From Pseudoscleropodium purum (taxonomy: Eukaryota; Streptophyta; Bryopsida; Hypnales; Brachytheciaceae): a stretch of DNA of 64,000 nt. The notes beneath the pieces were generated by a model. The model searched no databases, had not been told where the DNA came from, and saw only the letters and a list, made by a program, of their open reading frames with translations. The DNA lies in the NCBI GenBank assembly GCA_963969395.1, contig OZ017804.1, positions 19,034,001 to 19,098,000 of the forward strand, in the 5' to 3' direction. The translations under genes were made by a program, and so were the position numbers. Below, piece after piece: positions 49,226-61,473 of the stretch. Numbering within the stretch: the stretch's first letter is position 1; each line of letters opens with the position of its first letter.

Positions 49226-49758
49226 CACTACAAGAAAACGGTGTCCGAATTGACAATGACAATGAGGCAAAAAGAGTGAATTGGACAATTGCCATTAATT
49301 AATCAACCCCATTCTTGCTAAAAAAATGAGAGCCATTGATTTTTAAATTAAAAAAAATTACACACATACACACACACCACACATACAAACGTTGATCTCC
49401 AAAAAATCTCTCGAGATATGGATACGGATACATATATATACCATATATACATATTGGGATACAGACTAGGATATGGATACTGGGATACAAATACTGCAAT
49501 ATCGATACATATACATACTTGGAAAACATATTATCCCATATTCATTGTCAAATTTTTCAAATTTTCAAAATTATAAGGAGGGGGAGGGGGGTATTGAAAC
49601 AAATTTAATGTAAATTAATTCTAAATTAGGGAAGGGGTAAAATTATTTGAAGAAATTAATTGAACTCATTTTGATAGTTTGTCACAATGAGCTCACATGT
49701 CCTAATTGACAAAAAAAATGTCCAAATTGACAGAAAATGACAGCATCCCCTTGTAGTG
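49226..49758. mobile_element. 533-bp non-autonomous CACTA-type element
   Basis: It begins CACTACAAGAAAAC and ends CCCCTTGTAGTG, the canonical CACTA/En-Spm termini. It is flanked by the 3-bp duplication CCT (49223-49225 and 49759-49761), the target size of that superfamily. Subterminal regions reiterate GACAAT/ATTTGGACA-type words, like transposase-binding repeats. No transposase is encoded. The interior includes a GATAC minisatellite and a CA-rich tract. Confidence 0.85.
49357..49515. repeat. CA-rich tract and degenerate GGATAC minisatellite
   Basis: ACACAC-rich DNA at about 49359-49388 is followed by about ten variants of GGATAC/GATACA units at about 49418-49515. A similar GATAC/GAATACAAATAC array, preceded by similar sequence, lies at 58110-58215. 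Confidence 0.75.
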
Positions 49759-49761
49759 CCT

Positions 49762-51382
49762 AGAGGTAAATTCACTCTACAAGGTCCACTTTATAAGACA
49801 GACTTGGCTAGCGTTTTTCGATTCTATTTAAACAACTCAATTCACGAGTTCACCAATTCACCGACCAATCCTTCTAGATAGAATTCAAAACCATGAAATG
49901 ACTCACAACCACTAGTCTAAGTTAATTAATTAGTCCTCATCTGGTGTGTCATTTCCTTGGTCTACTTGCTCACTCGGACTATTGTGTTTCCAATGGTGTA
50001 ATGATTGTCACCTTTTTGTTGACATGCAAAGCCCACTCTTCAATTCAAGTCATCAACTCCACTCTAGACAAAAAAAACCCCACAATAACACAACATTGTG
50101 TCATTCTACTGAATAGAAAGAACTTGTCAAAGGGTTATCTTATTTTTTTGTTCTTGTTTTAGTTTTTCGATCAACACAAATGCTTGCAGACTTTCTTTGG
50201 AACCAGCTTAAGTTAAGGTTTTTTATGGCAGAGCCGTATCACACACTCTTAAGTTATTTATAAGAACTTTGTGGCTGTCCGTGTCAACTCAAGCATCCAG
50301 CCATTTGTTGTGACAAAAGTAAGTTAAGTTCGATAGAATGTGAAAAAAGCCTGAGGGAAGTCAAGTGTTGGAAGTGAGAAGCCTTTTGCCGACGGACACC
50401 GAGAATTCCACGGCAGTTTAGGATAGCCCTTTTTTCTGGCACCATGGGACCAGATTGCACCATTTCAAAATAAATTTCTACTTTTCATTAGATAAAAGGT
50501 AACCTTTTTTTGTCAGAATTTTTTTATTTCTATTAAAAATGTGGATGAAGTCTCCAGATTCGGATGAAATAGTGCATGCTCATGATTGAAAAGTGTTTTT
50601 TTATCCAAAAGATGGATGAATGTAGAAATACAATGCTTCATCAAATTATAAGTGATCGCCATTCCTGCTTTTTCTCAGAAAGTAAAAAAAAGGGCTGGTT
50701 TAGGGTCTAGACTTTTGTGGCCTGCGACGAAGTTTATGCAGATTGGTACACTAGTCAAGTCTGCACAAATAATGGTTCTAACTGAACTGAACTAATCATG
50801 TTCCCACTGAAACTGATCCCAAGGGAAAAGTGTTATTAGGGCCCTGCCAAATTAGAACTCTAACTTTCAACTGCTTTGTAATTAGAACTTTGAAGTCTCT
50901 ATCGTTTTAAGTGGATTTTAAAAGTGCTTCAATTAGGTACAAGAAAAAAAACAAATTTAGACATTCAACGAAGGAAATAAACCACTTCAAAAATTAGTTG
51001 AAAGACAAAAAATTATAGTGGTCTTGGCAAATCATGGTTAGCAATCCACTTTTTGCTCCAAATTGTTGTAAGGCTGAGCACTCAACTTCACCCTAGTAGG
51101 CAAATAAAAGTCCCACCTATCGGCATATGCTCAAAGAATTGTTCAAGTTGGTCTTCCTTAACCACCCAACGCCATATGTTGAGGTCACATTCTCTTCTTT
51201 ACACTACAAAATGGCAATCGGTCTGACAACTAGATCATATTTGTTGTGTATGGGAGAACTAACTCGTTGCTTCTTACTTAATCGGCATGTTGTCATTGTT
51301 ATTGTGTTAGAGTGCAGATCTCATATCCCTTGTACCACTGCAACCTATCATTTTTTTTCCCATTTGCCAATTCTAGTGGAGA
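49762..51382. other. Intergenic, with a small CpG-containing patch
   Basis: About 50165-50450 is more balanced in composition and has TTAAGTTAAG words (50208, 50325) like those near 6803 and 39473. No gene is recognised. An 88-codon frame at 51127-51390 has no recognisable features. The remainder is AT-rich. Confidence 0.35.
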
Positions 51383-52090
51383 TGCTCTAAAGTTTTAAAG
51401 ACTATACTTTACCAAAAATCACTTCAGAAAACAATCATTTTTTTGTAAAAAGAGTAAAAATCAAAGATTCTTTTGCGCTTGTCTTACAAAGTTTGAAGAC
51501 TTTGAATCCTTTTCACTTGAAATTCTTATGCTACAAAGTTTTGAGTTTCAAAGTTTTATGATAGGTAGTTGATTTGAAAAGCTATAAAAGAGATTCAAGA
51601 AATAAACAAATTTTCATCCTTTATAAAAATTGTTAAATAGAAGTAGATACAAGATGGAAGAGAAAACAATATCATCAATAATTCAAAAATAGAATAGGAA
51701 CATGCCATCGTAAAGGTGACATTGTTGTAGAAAGTAATCTGAATCCAAAAGACATTTTTTTAGATAGTGAAAATTGAGTTGAAAATTAATACCATATGTT
51801 ATATTTTTGGGAAGATACCATTAGTACATGCAAAACAAGTCTCATTATAACCCTCACATCAAATGGAATGAATTAAACCCTTATATACAACCATAAATAT
51901 ACTCTATAAGAATTTATATATATATATATATTTGCATTTTAAAATTTCCTATGCTCAAGTATTTTGTGTTTTGAAGAGCATAACTTATTTTTCAAGGCAT
52001 CAATTGAAATAAAAATTCAAGAAAGCTAGTGAATTCCCTTACCTTAAAAAAACCTTACAATCAAAAAACATTTTTAGGACTTTGAACCTT
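51383..52090 (+). mobile_element. Dispersed repeat family II, copy G
   Basis: Matches 3000-3667 and 4200-4907 in block order: GACTTTGAATCCTTTTCACTT, then GAAGTAGATACAAGATGGAAG, then CATCAAATGGAATGAAT. The termini are eroded. It is non-coding. Confidence 0.5.
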
Positions 52091-54138
52091 GGGAGTATGG
52101 TACATATCTCCCATTTATACGGTCCGTAGTGTGGAGGTATCTTCATTTATTAAATTAGATTAAATTAAATTTTAAAATTTTATATTGGAAAATAAACATA
52201 TCATTTTTCATTACAAAACATGTTTTTTTCTATGTGCATATTCTTATTTTACTCTTACTACCAAACCTATTGCAATGCAATAACACCAAAAAGGTTTCAT
52301 TGAAAAAATATTCATTAAAATTTAGAAAGAGAACATGCATGAAAAAATGTGCAGATGAAAATGTGGCATAATTTGCATTGCCAATATAAGATATAAGTCC
52401 CTAAATGTTTAACACGCCATACTTTAGTGTGGACTAAACTTTGAAGATAAATCAAATTTTACCAAAGTAAAATTTTTTATACTTATTTTTTACTTTAATA
52501 TTCTTTATAAAGTCTATTTCAAGCATGAAAAATTTGATATTGCTAAAAAAAATATTTAAGATATGCTATTAACAATTTTGGGTGAAGGTGTCTACTGCAA
52601 ACCTTGATTTTTCAGTGTCGTGACTCTTGAAGATAAGCCTCAAACACCTTAGATCTTGAGGAAAAAATGACATTAGAATTTCATTTAAGAAGATTGTAGA
52701 ATGGATTATGGATAGCCATAAATTAATTATGGTTATGGATGTTGTGCCCTTTAACTTCAAATATTTTTTCATAACCTCAATTTTAGATTTGACATGTAAA
52801 AGGGGGATTGAAAGACTTCAAATCATTTTCACAATTTTCACACCTTGATGAACATTATAATTTTTCAATCCATAAGTGATATTGTTGTATTTCCTTTTAC
52901 TATGTCGTCCATACTATGTCTTGATCTAATTTTTATGGTTACAATTTTCAAAATATTGAAAAAGTTGGACTATTTGTTTAGTTTTGAGCAAACTTCATAA
53001 AGCTTGAAAAAGGTTGGGCATTTGGAAATTAAGGACTTTATTTGATATATATATATATCAAAAATTTTAAAATTGAAAATTTTTATTTTTTTAAAATTGA
53101 AATTTTTTTAATAGTAAGTTCCTATTGCAACAATACTACAAAATGCAATTTGAGTAATATGTACCAATCAACTATGAATGAATGATTAAATCCACAACAA
53201 GATATCTAAGGTGAAAACACCCAAAATATTCAAAGTGTCCACAAAAGTGCAATTATATCATTTTCATATATAACATAATTACACTTGGTGCATTATTCAT
53301 TTTTTAGATTTTAGTTTTATGACTATGCTATACGATGGTTTTAGTGGCCCATGGAGCTTCTACCTTGGAAATTCAAAGTAATTACAAGTCTTTCTTTCAT
53401 CTTTTTTTTTAGAAATTCATAATTTTCAATTGCTAAAACTACAAAAATATGTTTTTCTTCAAAAATGTGCCTCTAACTATGGCACTAGAAGAAAATGAAG
53501 GATTTTGCAACTACAATGTGCAACTCGTTTTGGAGTTGCGTAGGACGTTTGTCATCTAATAGCATGCAAAGAACTTCATCAAAGTTTGCAATTTGTTTGC
53601 AATTTGTAGATTTGTAGATTTCAAAATTTAAATAATATATAGATTTCAAAATTTTAGGTTTTCCTTTTCACATCCTTTGACATTAATTACTCTAACACCA
53701 TAAAATTACATGCACCTCTAAAGTCCCATGTTTCAATGTCCTACAGACAAATATAGACGTATATCATGGGTACTTCACTCGTGGTTACTTTAGATACAAT
53801 ATGAGACCTACTATAGGATACATTTTAAATGTTGGAACTAATAATTAAAAAATAGTGAAGTTACTATAGCATCATTTTTTTGAAGCATATTGTATTACAA
53901 CTACTATATAGTACATCGTAATGATCTATGTATCATTTGTGAATCTGCACAAAGAATAGTCTAAAAAAAAGAAGAAGAACCTACATGGAGAGCTTCCATT
54001 TTCAATCTGCAAAAATAAAAATTAATAATAATAATAATAATAAATAATAAATAAAAATATATAATGAACAATGAACAATGTCTCATTTAGATTCTTATCT
54101 ATTTATTTGCTCCAATTTAGATTTATGGCTAGAGGTTT
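52091..54138. other. AT-rich gene desert with microsatellite
   Basis: No supported gene. An (AAT)n tract lies at 54021-54052, a short TA run at 53048-53059, and small duplications of GTTTGCAATTT and TAGATTTGTAGATTT at about 53590-53650. Confidence 0.45.
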
Positions 54139-55073
54139 TAACCCCTAAAGTTCTTTGACTAATGACTATGTTTTTACCAAAAACATTCTAAAATTGCCAT
54201 TTTTAGGACAAGCATCAAAAGAAATTTAAAAACACTTTTGGATACATTCAACTATATGATCTTGTAGTATGATCATTTTAGAAGATGTGGAAAAAATTTC
54301 AGAAATTTCCATAATGTAGATTGCAAGGTATTAGAGTTTCAATTGACAAAAAGCTTTTTTTGGCCCTGCAAAAAACCGGGCAACTGCACTTCACAAGGTC
54401 ACATTTATATGAAAAAATGTTCAAAATGGTTTCAGCTCTTTGGATTCATTCTTCAAGCCAAGTTGTCTACATGCTTGAAAAATTTTAGATCATTTGGAAT
54501 TGTACAGCATATAGGAAAAAAATAGTAAGTAGAATGAAATAGAGAACGAATCAAAATACTAAATTGTTAATAATTTAGTTATGGAATTGAAAAATGCCAA
54601 TCATAATGGTTATAATGCTGTAATAAACAATCATCGTCTTATATTTTTATTTTTTTTCAAAAATATTGAAAATTCAGTTCAATAAAGAACTTCAAAATTT
54701 ATTTTAGAGTAGAAAATCCATAACTGCCCGCAAACTAAAACACCTCATAACTTTTGACTCATTGATCAAAATGGAATGATTTAAAGCTTTCTATGTACAT
54801 ATAAATCTAGAAAATTAATTTCAAGTTTTTGTTTTGGAAAAAAGTGATTTTTTTAGATATGTCCAGACTACCCAAGTTGAGAAACAAACTACATATTAGG
54901 ACATAACTTTTGACTTATATTTCCAAATGTCTTGAAATTTGTTCACATGAAAGATATTCCTTGTCCATAGTTTCTATTAAAATTTGGGCTAAATATATGG
55001 AAATCTTTGCTTACATGCACCTGCCCAAAAAGGTTATGTTGCCAAAAAATGCACCCTGGTCTTTTAGAGGTTA
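54139..55073 (+). mobile_element. Dispersed repeat family II, copy B (longest)
   Basis: Begins TTAACCCCTAAAGTTC and ends CTTTTAGAGGTTA, inverted termini with TTA on both sides. About 930 bp, and the most complete of the clear-ended copies. It contains the 200-bp section missing from copy A. Internal words GGGCAACTGCACTTCACAAG and CATGCTTGAAAAATTTTAGA are shared with copies A and C. No coding capacity. Confidence 0.7.
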
Positions 55074-55157
55074 AGGATGTGTTGTATTCATTCAAGAGGG
55101 CAAGGTATAGCCATTGGAGCATCTTGTATAGCACTCCTTGTGTTTTTTTATCCCTTC

Positions 55158-55158
<1 letters not shown>

Positions 55159-55195
<37 letters not shown>
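55159..55195. repeat. (TA)n microsatellite
   Basis: About 18 uninterrupted TA units. Open frames across it on both strands are artefacts. Confidence 0.95.
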
Positions 55196-55198
<3 letters not shown>

Positions 55199-55549
55199 TC
55201 ATTTCTATGATTTGTTTGTACGAATTGTTTGATATACAATGTTTTATGTATATACTATTTCTATAGGTTGTGTTCAACTGTAGGAAAATGGGCAGAAAGT
55301 AGAAGTAGAAAAATAAGGATATATCTATTGTGAACTAATAGCTAAATATCCCCCCATAATAATAAAAAGAACCCGGATGTATATATACATGGATTACAAG
55401 GTATAGTGAAGTACCTAGGACATATACCCATATGAATGTGAGTACAAATGCCTCAATATCCCTTAGCTTTTGCCTCATTAATCCATATTATATATAAGGT
55501 AATATTTTCTATAACCATTGGTAAATTGTAATCAAGAGTTTTTGAAGGG

Positions 55550-56010
55550 TTGGGCATTGTAAACATAAACAAAGAGGAGTTTTTTTTATCTTTCATTTTA
55601 TAGAAAATGATATGCAACATGAAACATATCTCATGTGTGTAAAAGATTAGTATCACCCTCACCATATACAAGCTAATGAAAGACTCCACACAATGTCTTT
55701 GGAGAGGATGGGATGGAATTACTTCATCAATACAACCTTCAAAATGAAGAAGTAAATACACATTTGGATAGGCCCTAGGTTTTCTTTTATATCCTTTGAC
55801 TCCATTAAGTTTGTGCTATTTTTGTATTGCATAGAGGATACTACTTTGCATTGAATGTATCTAATCACTATATTTAGGATGACAAAGGACTCAACAATAT
55901 AGAATGTCTTTGGATGGGATGGAATGTCTCCGGATGGGATGAGTTTGACTTTGTGACTATCAAAATGTAGAGGCAAATATTGTTTGTTGCATTGGTCTTA
56001 GGTTCCTTTC
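55550..56010. repeat. Diverged tandem duplication (~230 bp)
   Basis: Two successive segments share, in order, TGAAAGACTCCACACAATGTCTTTGG / CAAAGGACTCAACAATATAGAATGTCTTTGG-type sequence, GATGGGATGGAAT, a CTTCAAAATGAAG/TATCAAAATGTAG word, AATA...CATTTGG/TTG and AGGTTTTCTTTTATATCC/AGGTTCCTTTCATAT. The similarity is clear, the ends approximate. A further ~46-bp duplication built on AACTTAGATTT lies at 56153-56243. Confidence 0.55.
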
Positions 56011-56243
56011 ATATTTTTGGCTTTATTGTCATTGTGGAAGTGCCATTACGATGCATTTTTTGTAGTGCACTGCCAATGCTCATACGCATCAAATGTGTCA
56101 AATCAATAGTGAAGTGGCCAATCATATGTAGAATGAAGGAAAAGAGCTTATTGAACTTAGATTTGGCAAGCATATCTTTAATATAGTATGAAAGTTGACT
56201 AAACTTAGATTTAGTTGGCTTGTCCTTTATATAGCATGATGGA

Positions 56244-58067
56244 GTGTTTGAAAAATATTTCAAGAGCTTGAGACCACTTCTCACCCACTTTGGCCAATTA
56301 TTAGCTTTTAGCCTGGTTAGCATAGCCATGCGTTAAAGACTATGCACCAAATGTACAGGTCACTTTCTTTTGAGAGATTTTAATACTATAGTATTCATCT
56401 GGAATCCATCAATTCAAAATCTAATGGATCTATTAGAATACAATTTTCCACTCTTATGTATCTTTCAATGACAAATAAAATATTCACCTTAATTTGGTAC
56501 CTATAACTAGTTTAGTCTACATTCTCACAATGACCTTTAAGTAGGAGTGGTTGTATCTAGAGAGGTTTATGTATTGATGACTATAAAGTTTATTTTTCAA
56601 CTTTTGACCTTCCAATTGATCCATTTGAGGTTTTTATGCTTGACATTTTTGTGTGAGGCAATATGATTGATACCAACAAATTTGAATCAACAAGACTAAA
56701 GTTTGATAATATAAACTATGATATAATTATAGAGTTAGCCAATAATAGTTGCTTTCAAAAATGTAGTAGATTACTACCTAGTCAAGTCTACATTTGAATT
56801 GATTTATTTTTATTCAAAGTAGTAAATAAGTTCATGATTTTTTCTTTACAACATTGTGAATAAAAGGTTCCAGAGGTGTGTGTTAATTTAAACACTCTTG
56901 TATTTAAAGAATTGTTTTTAGGAATTTTGACACTCAAAATTTAAAGTAAGCATTTCATGGTTCTTCAAAAGGAATTGTTTCAAAGTTTTGAAGTTCCTCT
57001 CCATGTGCTTCTCAACTCTTTTTAAAATGATTTACATTCATTTGCATAGACCCTACAACTTCCCTTGTTTCTTCATAATTATGTATTTTTCAAATTTTTC
57101 AATATTCTTTATATAAAATCCTCTTTACATATGACTATTAATCACTTTTTATGTTAAAAAAATGTACATTCTCCATTTTGAATTGATTATATTCAAAAGT
57201 AACATGCACAAGAGGATATTCCATCTTTTTTTTATTTCATTTTATTTGTTGAGGATGCTCAAAAAATTTAAAGGAAATTATTAATTGAAAAAAATTGAAT
57301 AAGGATTTTTGTTTGGGTATTTATTACTAGGATTTCATAATAACTTGCAACAATCCTAAAAATAAAAAATTGGCTAATCAATTGAATTTTTTCATTTAAC
57401 TTTATATGTTTTTTTTAGCTAAATTAATTTATTCAAATATTGACAAATTAGAATTAGTATCACTAATGAAAACAATCACAATAGAGTAATACTTCAACCC
57501 ATATTAATTTGAAATAGTGTAGTTTAAAATTAGGTAAATTGGCACAAATTGCTCAAACAACATGAATCAATGTATATCACAAGTTTTTTGGAATTTGACA
57601 ACATTAAGCCCCTAAGAAAAGAAAAATAGACTTGATGCCTTTATTTCCAATAATTAGATTCTTTTGGAGATCAAATGTAATAATTTGCCTTCTATTTTGT
57701 AATTGATAAATCTTGCATTCCTTGACTTCTCCTAGTTAATTCTAGGTCTTTGATTCCAAACACAAATTTGATAACTCCAATGTTCTTAGTAGTGTAAGAT
57801 GAGAGTAGATTGGACACTTAAGTGCCAAATTAAATATTTTTTGAAAAAAGTGGTTTGACATTGTAAAAGAAATGAATAGAAATTTGGCTTTCTCAAAAAA
57901 AATTTGAATTTGGCATTTTGTTATAGAACCGCTTTCAACCTAGAATAATAACCATGATGACATAATTTTACGTTGCATTGTAGTACTATCAAGTGAAAAG
58001 ATGCCAACAACACTTTTTTGATTCCACCCTCCTTTCAATTATCAAAAATCACAGACCATTAATTTGC
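56244..58067. other. AT-rich gene desert
   Basis: No gene, RNA or bounded element recognised. Confidence 0.4.
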
Positions 58068-58286
58068 TCATAAAAAAAATGAAAGCAATCTCCAAGCCAT
58101 CAATCTGGAATACGGATTTGGGATACGAATACAAAATATGGGATACAAATACGAATACAAATATAGGATACAAATACGAATACAAATATGGATATGAATA
58201 CAAATACAAATGATGTACACTAATACTTTATATGAATACAAATATGGGGGAAGAGAAATTCCATATAGACTGCAAATCCCATTTTC
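58068..58286. repeat. GATAC/AATACAAATAC minisatellite and relative of the 49.3 kb interior
   Basis: An AAAAAAATGAAAGCAATC stretch, similar to 49319-49340, leads into about a dozen degenerate GGATACAAATACGAATACAA-type units (58110-58215). It sits 70 bp from a CACTA-type element. The parallel with 49226-49758 suggests a fragment of the same mobile family. Confidence 0.6.
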
Positions 58287-58525
58287 CACTATAAGAAACC
58301 AAAGTTTATTGATGTCAAAAGGAACGGATTTTAGGTGACATTGAAAAATGTAACCCATGTTTTTATATCAACAATGATGTCCAATGCAACATCAATGGAC
58401 ATCATTGTTGACATAAAAATATGGATTGTTTTTTTCGATGTCACCTCAGATGTCATCTAAAATTTGTTCCTTCTAATGCCAATTGTTACATTGAACGTCA
58501 TCTAAAACAAAGTTTTTTTATAGTG
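58287..58525. mobile_element. 239-bp fold-back CACTA-type element
   Basis: Starts CACTATAAGAAACC and ends TTTTTTTATAGTG. It is flanked by TTC on both sides (58284-58286 and 58526-58528), the 3-bp duplication expected of CACTA elements. Most of its length is a long imperfect inverted repeat, including a near-perfect inner hairpin around AACAATGATGTCCA (58352-58365) and its complement (58391-58404). It is non-coding, MITE-sized. Confidence 0.82.
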
Positions 58526-58528
58526 TTC

Positions 58529-60439
58529 ACTCTAGAATTACAAATAAGGTGGGTGGATGGATTAGGGTTGGATTTAAGTTTAGGATTGGTTTGGCTTTGG
58601 ATTGGGTTTGGGAATTGAAAAAAATCATGTTCTAATAGGAGGTGGAGGTAATAAAATAAAACAATCATCTAAATTAAACTAATTGTTTGAAAACATGTTG
58701 TCTCACTATTCACTATCTAGCCAAAAGATAGACCATACTATCATACTATACAATATACAAGAATAAAATTCATGATTCATTTAACTTTGTTTTTAATATT
58801 TTGGGTGAGAGCTCATGATGCTTATGGATGATGTAGATAGGAAGTGGAACTCAATCATTTTGTTTAATTGGAACTTGATTATTTTGTTGAATGTGACTTC
58901 ATGGTATGGGGGGTAAATAAACAATGTCACATTGTTTGGAATCTTGGACAATTACGGCATTATGATCATTTGATTTATTTCACATTTGGCACTTTTGACA
59001 AATAATTTTTGAGAAATTTCAGCTTAATTTTTTATAATTATTTCATGCCAAATCTACCTTCAACCTACATTAGTAGTAAATTAATAAATTATAGCATTTT
59101 ATCTTGTGGCAAAGGGATAAAAAGAAAGGATGGAGATATAGAATTATCATACCTATATAACTCTATAGTAAAAACATTAGAAGACATTTTATTATTGATT
59201 TTATTGTTCGGGAAGAAATGGAATTTAAACTAGCCAAATTTGAAGTTTTCTACTATTGCTCAATTATTTATTGAATTGTTGGGTTAATCCTTGCATTTCT
59301 ACTTGAAATTTTAAAAAATTTGAATAATAAATCAATAATTTGTTGAAGGATGTTGTTATACCTAAATTATATGGAAAAATGAATTAGCTCGTATTAGGAA
59401 TCATATCTAGAAATAGGTCAAAATTAAGTGAAGTTGTTTTAGAATTTGTCTTACGTAGATAGATAAAATATGTGTGCACATAGGTGCACCTAAGTTATGA
59501 TCAACTTTGAAATTTCCAAGGCCTATTCAACTCCAAAATAGTGACGCCTTTTTTACACACTTGCAACTACAACTCTATTACATTATACCTTACTTTAAGG
59601 TAACTACACCTAATTTCAACCCCTTTTCTTAAATCCACCCCTACAAATTCTTGCCTAAAATATACTCCCACCATTTATGAGAGTCTAAGGTCAATTTTAG
59701 AAAAAACTATTTTCAATACTATGAATATTCTTAGTTTATTCATATTATTTAAAATATGTATTCTAAGAGAATCTAAAATTTCCTACTTTTGACTACCAAC
59801 AAGACCCCACCAAAAAAATATTCCAATATAAATAATGGGAATCAAGCTGAATTGCTTATTCAATGGATTTTAGGTGTAATTACCTTAGAATGGTTGATAT
59901 CATGTTCACCAATTTACACTTGCAATTGACCTCCTTGTTGCCCCAACCATAAATAATTGTAAGAAATTTTCCTCTATTTTGTGTAGCAATTTTCTTTTTT
60001 GTGATTTCTTCACCTTTCCTTCATAATTTGGAACCTCTCATTGAAAATATGAATTCAAAGTTTCCAAAATTTATCATGTGTTAGTTGCACACAAAAAATT
60101 CTAAGATTTCTCCTATAGGTAAAATACAGGGCAATGAGGGGATCAATTCCCTAAGCCAATTCAGTTGGGGGTAAGGTAAACTAGCTTATGACAGTCCACA
60201 TGCGAGCCAACCCGTCATAGGCAAAAGAATTTCCATTGATGCACATTTCAAGAATTAGAATGTACACCATCAATACAATTTTGCATGCAATGGGATGGCT
60301 CCCATTTGGACTTTCGGAGGCTCTCATTGGGGAGAATTGACCCCTTCTTCATCCGCAGAAGTTATTCCAAAGATGCATGTAAAGAAAAGACCCCCACTAT
60401 TTTTCTTGATTAATTTGTCCTCTACATCTCTCCAAACAA
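58529..60439. other. AT-rich intergenic DNA, no gene seen
   Basis: No supported gene. CpG-containing bases begin to appear after about 60180. Confidence 0.4.
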
Positions 60440-61192
60440 ATGAGAGACGTATCCTCCAATTGCAAATATGAATTCAAAATTTATCATGTGTTGCAAATAA
60501 AAAAAAATTCCAATGAGGGAGTCAGTCAGTTCACCCTTGTCCAGTTCTCATCAGTTAGGGTCAGTTCCGGACCCCACGTCTCTTGCCCTAATACTTTCCC
60601 CTTTCCCATTCCCATTAAAGCAAAGCCTGTCAGGGTCCCCCCCTCAGTCACTCTCACTTCCTCCAGTAAGAAGTGGACACGGAGACTGACAGAGAGTTCT
60701 CAAAAATTAAAAAATTAAAAAAATTAAAAAAATGCAGCACCCGCTCCAGAATGGCAATGGCAATGATGACAGACTACCTTACCTTACCTTACCGTACCTT
60801 ACCTGGTCAAGCAAAGCACCAGTCAGAGCCCAGTCCAACGCGACGGAAGGTCCAGTTCCAGGTTCGTCATTCGGTTCGTCATTAGGTCTGGTTTTAGGTT
60901 CGGTAACAGGGCGCGGGGGGGGGAGGGTTGCACTCAGTCCCACAATAATATCTGCGCAACTGAAAAAGGGTAAAAGCAGGCTCGGTTGGAAAAAAAATCT
61001 GAGGATCTGAGTCCCCGGAGCTTCTGCAACTCTTCCGGCTTCGGAGCGGCTTCGGCGGGGGGGGGGAGGGGGGGGGGGAGGGGGGGGGCCCGGCCCGTTC
61101 CGATGACCCTTTCAACTCGCCCTTTGAGTAAGTTAACTCGAGAAGAGAAGCTGCAGGGTAATGCCGATTCAGCAGTAAGGGGAAGTTGCTTG
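60440..61192. other. GC-rich island without a recognised gene
   Basis: Strongly GC- and CpG-richer than its surroundings. It contains CCTTA pentamer repeats at about 60776-60802, reiterated GGTTCGTCATT at about 60860-60885, and two G tracts (60914-60926 and 61056-61088). Overlapping open frames on both strands reflect the composition, and none is recognisable. It could be a promoter or leader of an unseen transcript. Confidence 0.4.
61056..61088 (+). repeat. 33-bp G tract (quadruplex-prone)
   Basis: Three long G runs separated by single A residues. On this strand the tract easily satisfies a G-quadruplex pattern. Exact length may be affected by sequencing or assembly. Confidence 0.85.
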
Positions 61193-61473
61193 GCGAGCGA
61201 GCGAACGAGCTTTGGAGAGTGAGCGTACTAGTTGATTTGGATGAAAAAAATGGTGGAAAAAGGAATAGAATTGAACTTTGTAGAGTGGGGTTTGGGAGGG
61301 AGCTTTTGTAGAGTGAGCGAGATAGTCAATTCGGTTTTAAGAAAAAAAAGGAGGGGGCTTAAAAAGGAGCAAAATTGAACTTTGTAGAATGAGGTTGTTG
61401 GGGGAGTTGTGCAAAATGAGTTAGGTGGTCATGTTGGTTCAAGAAAATGGCTCAGAAAGGAGCAAAATTGAAC
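61193..61473 (+). repeat. Three diverged tandem units of ~70-110 bp
   Basis: Units at about 61193-61302, 61303-61406 and 61407-61473 share AGTGAGCG, a GGTTTAAGAAAA-type word, AAAAGGAGCAAAATTGAAC and TTTGTAGAGTGGGGTTTGGG. The repeat follows the GC-rich island directly. Confidence 0.7.

Noticed and set aside
54943..55277. Open frames rich in Tyr-Ile across the TA run
   Set aside because: Pure products of the (TA)n microsatellite on both strands.
58068..58358. 96-codon minus-strand frame with Ile/Cys/Tyr repeats
   Set aside because: Arises from the GATAC-type minisatellite and the start of the CACTA-type element.
60440..61222. Several overlapping 70-92 codon frames in the GC-rich island
   Set aside because: Frames are open on both strands because of base composition. 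One is largely encoded by the G tract (poly-Gly or poly-Pro).
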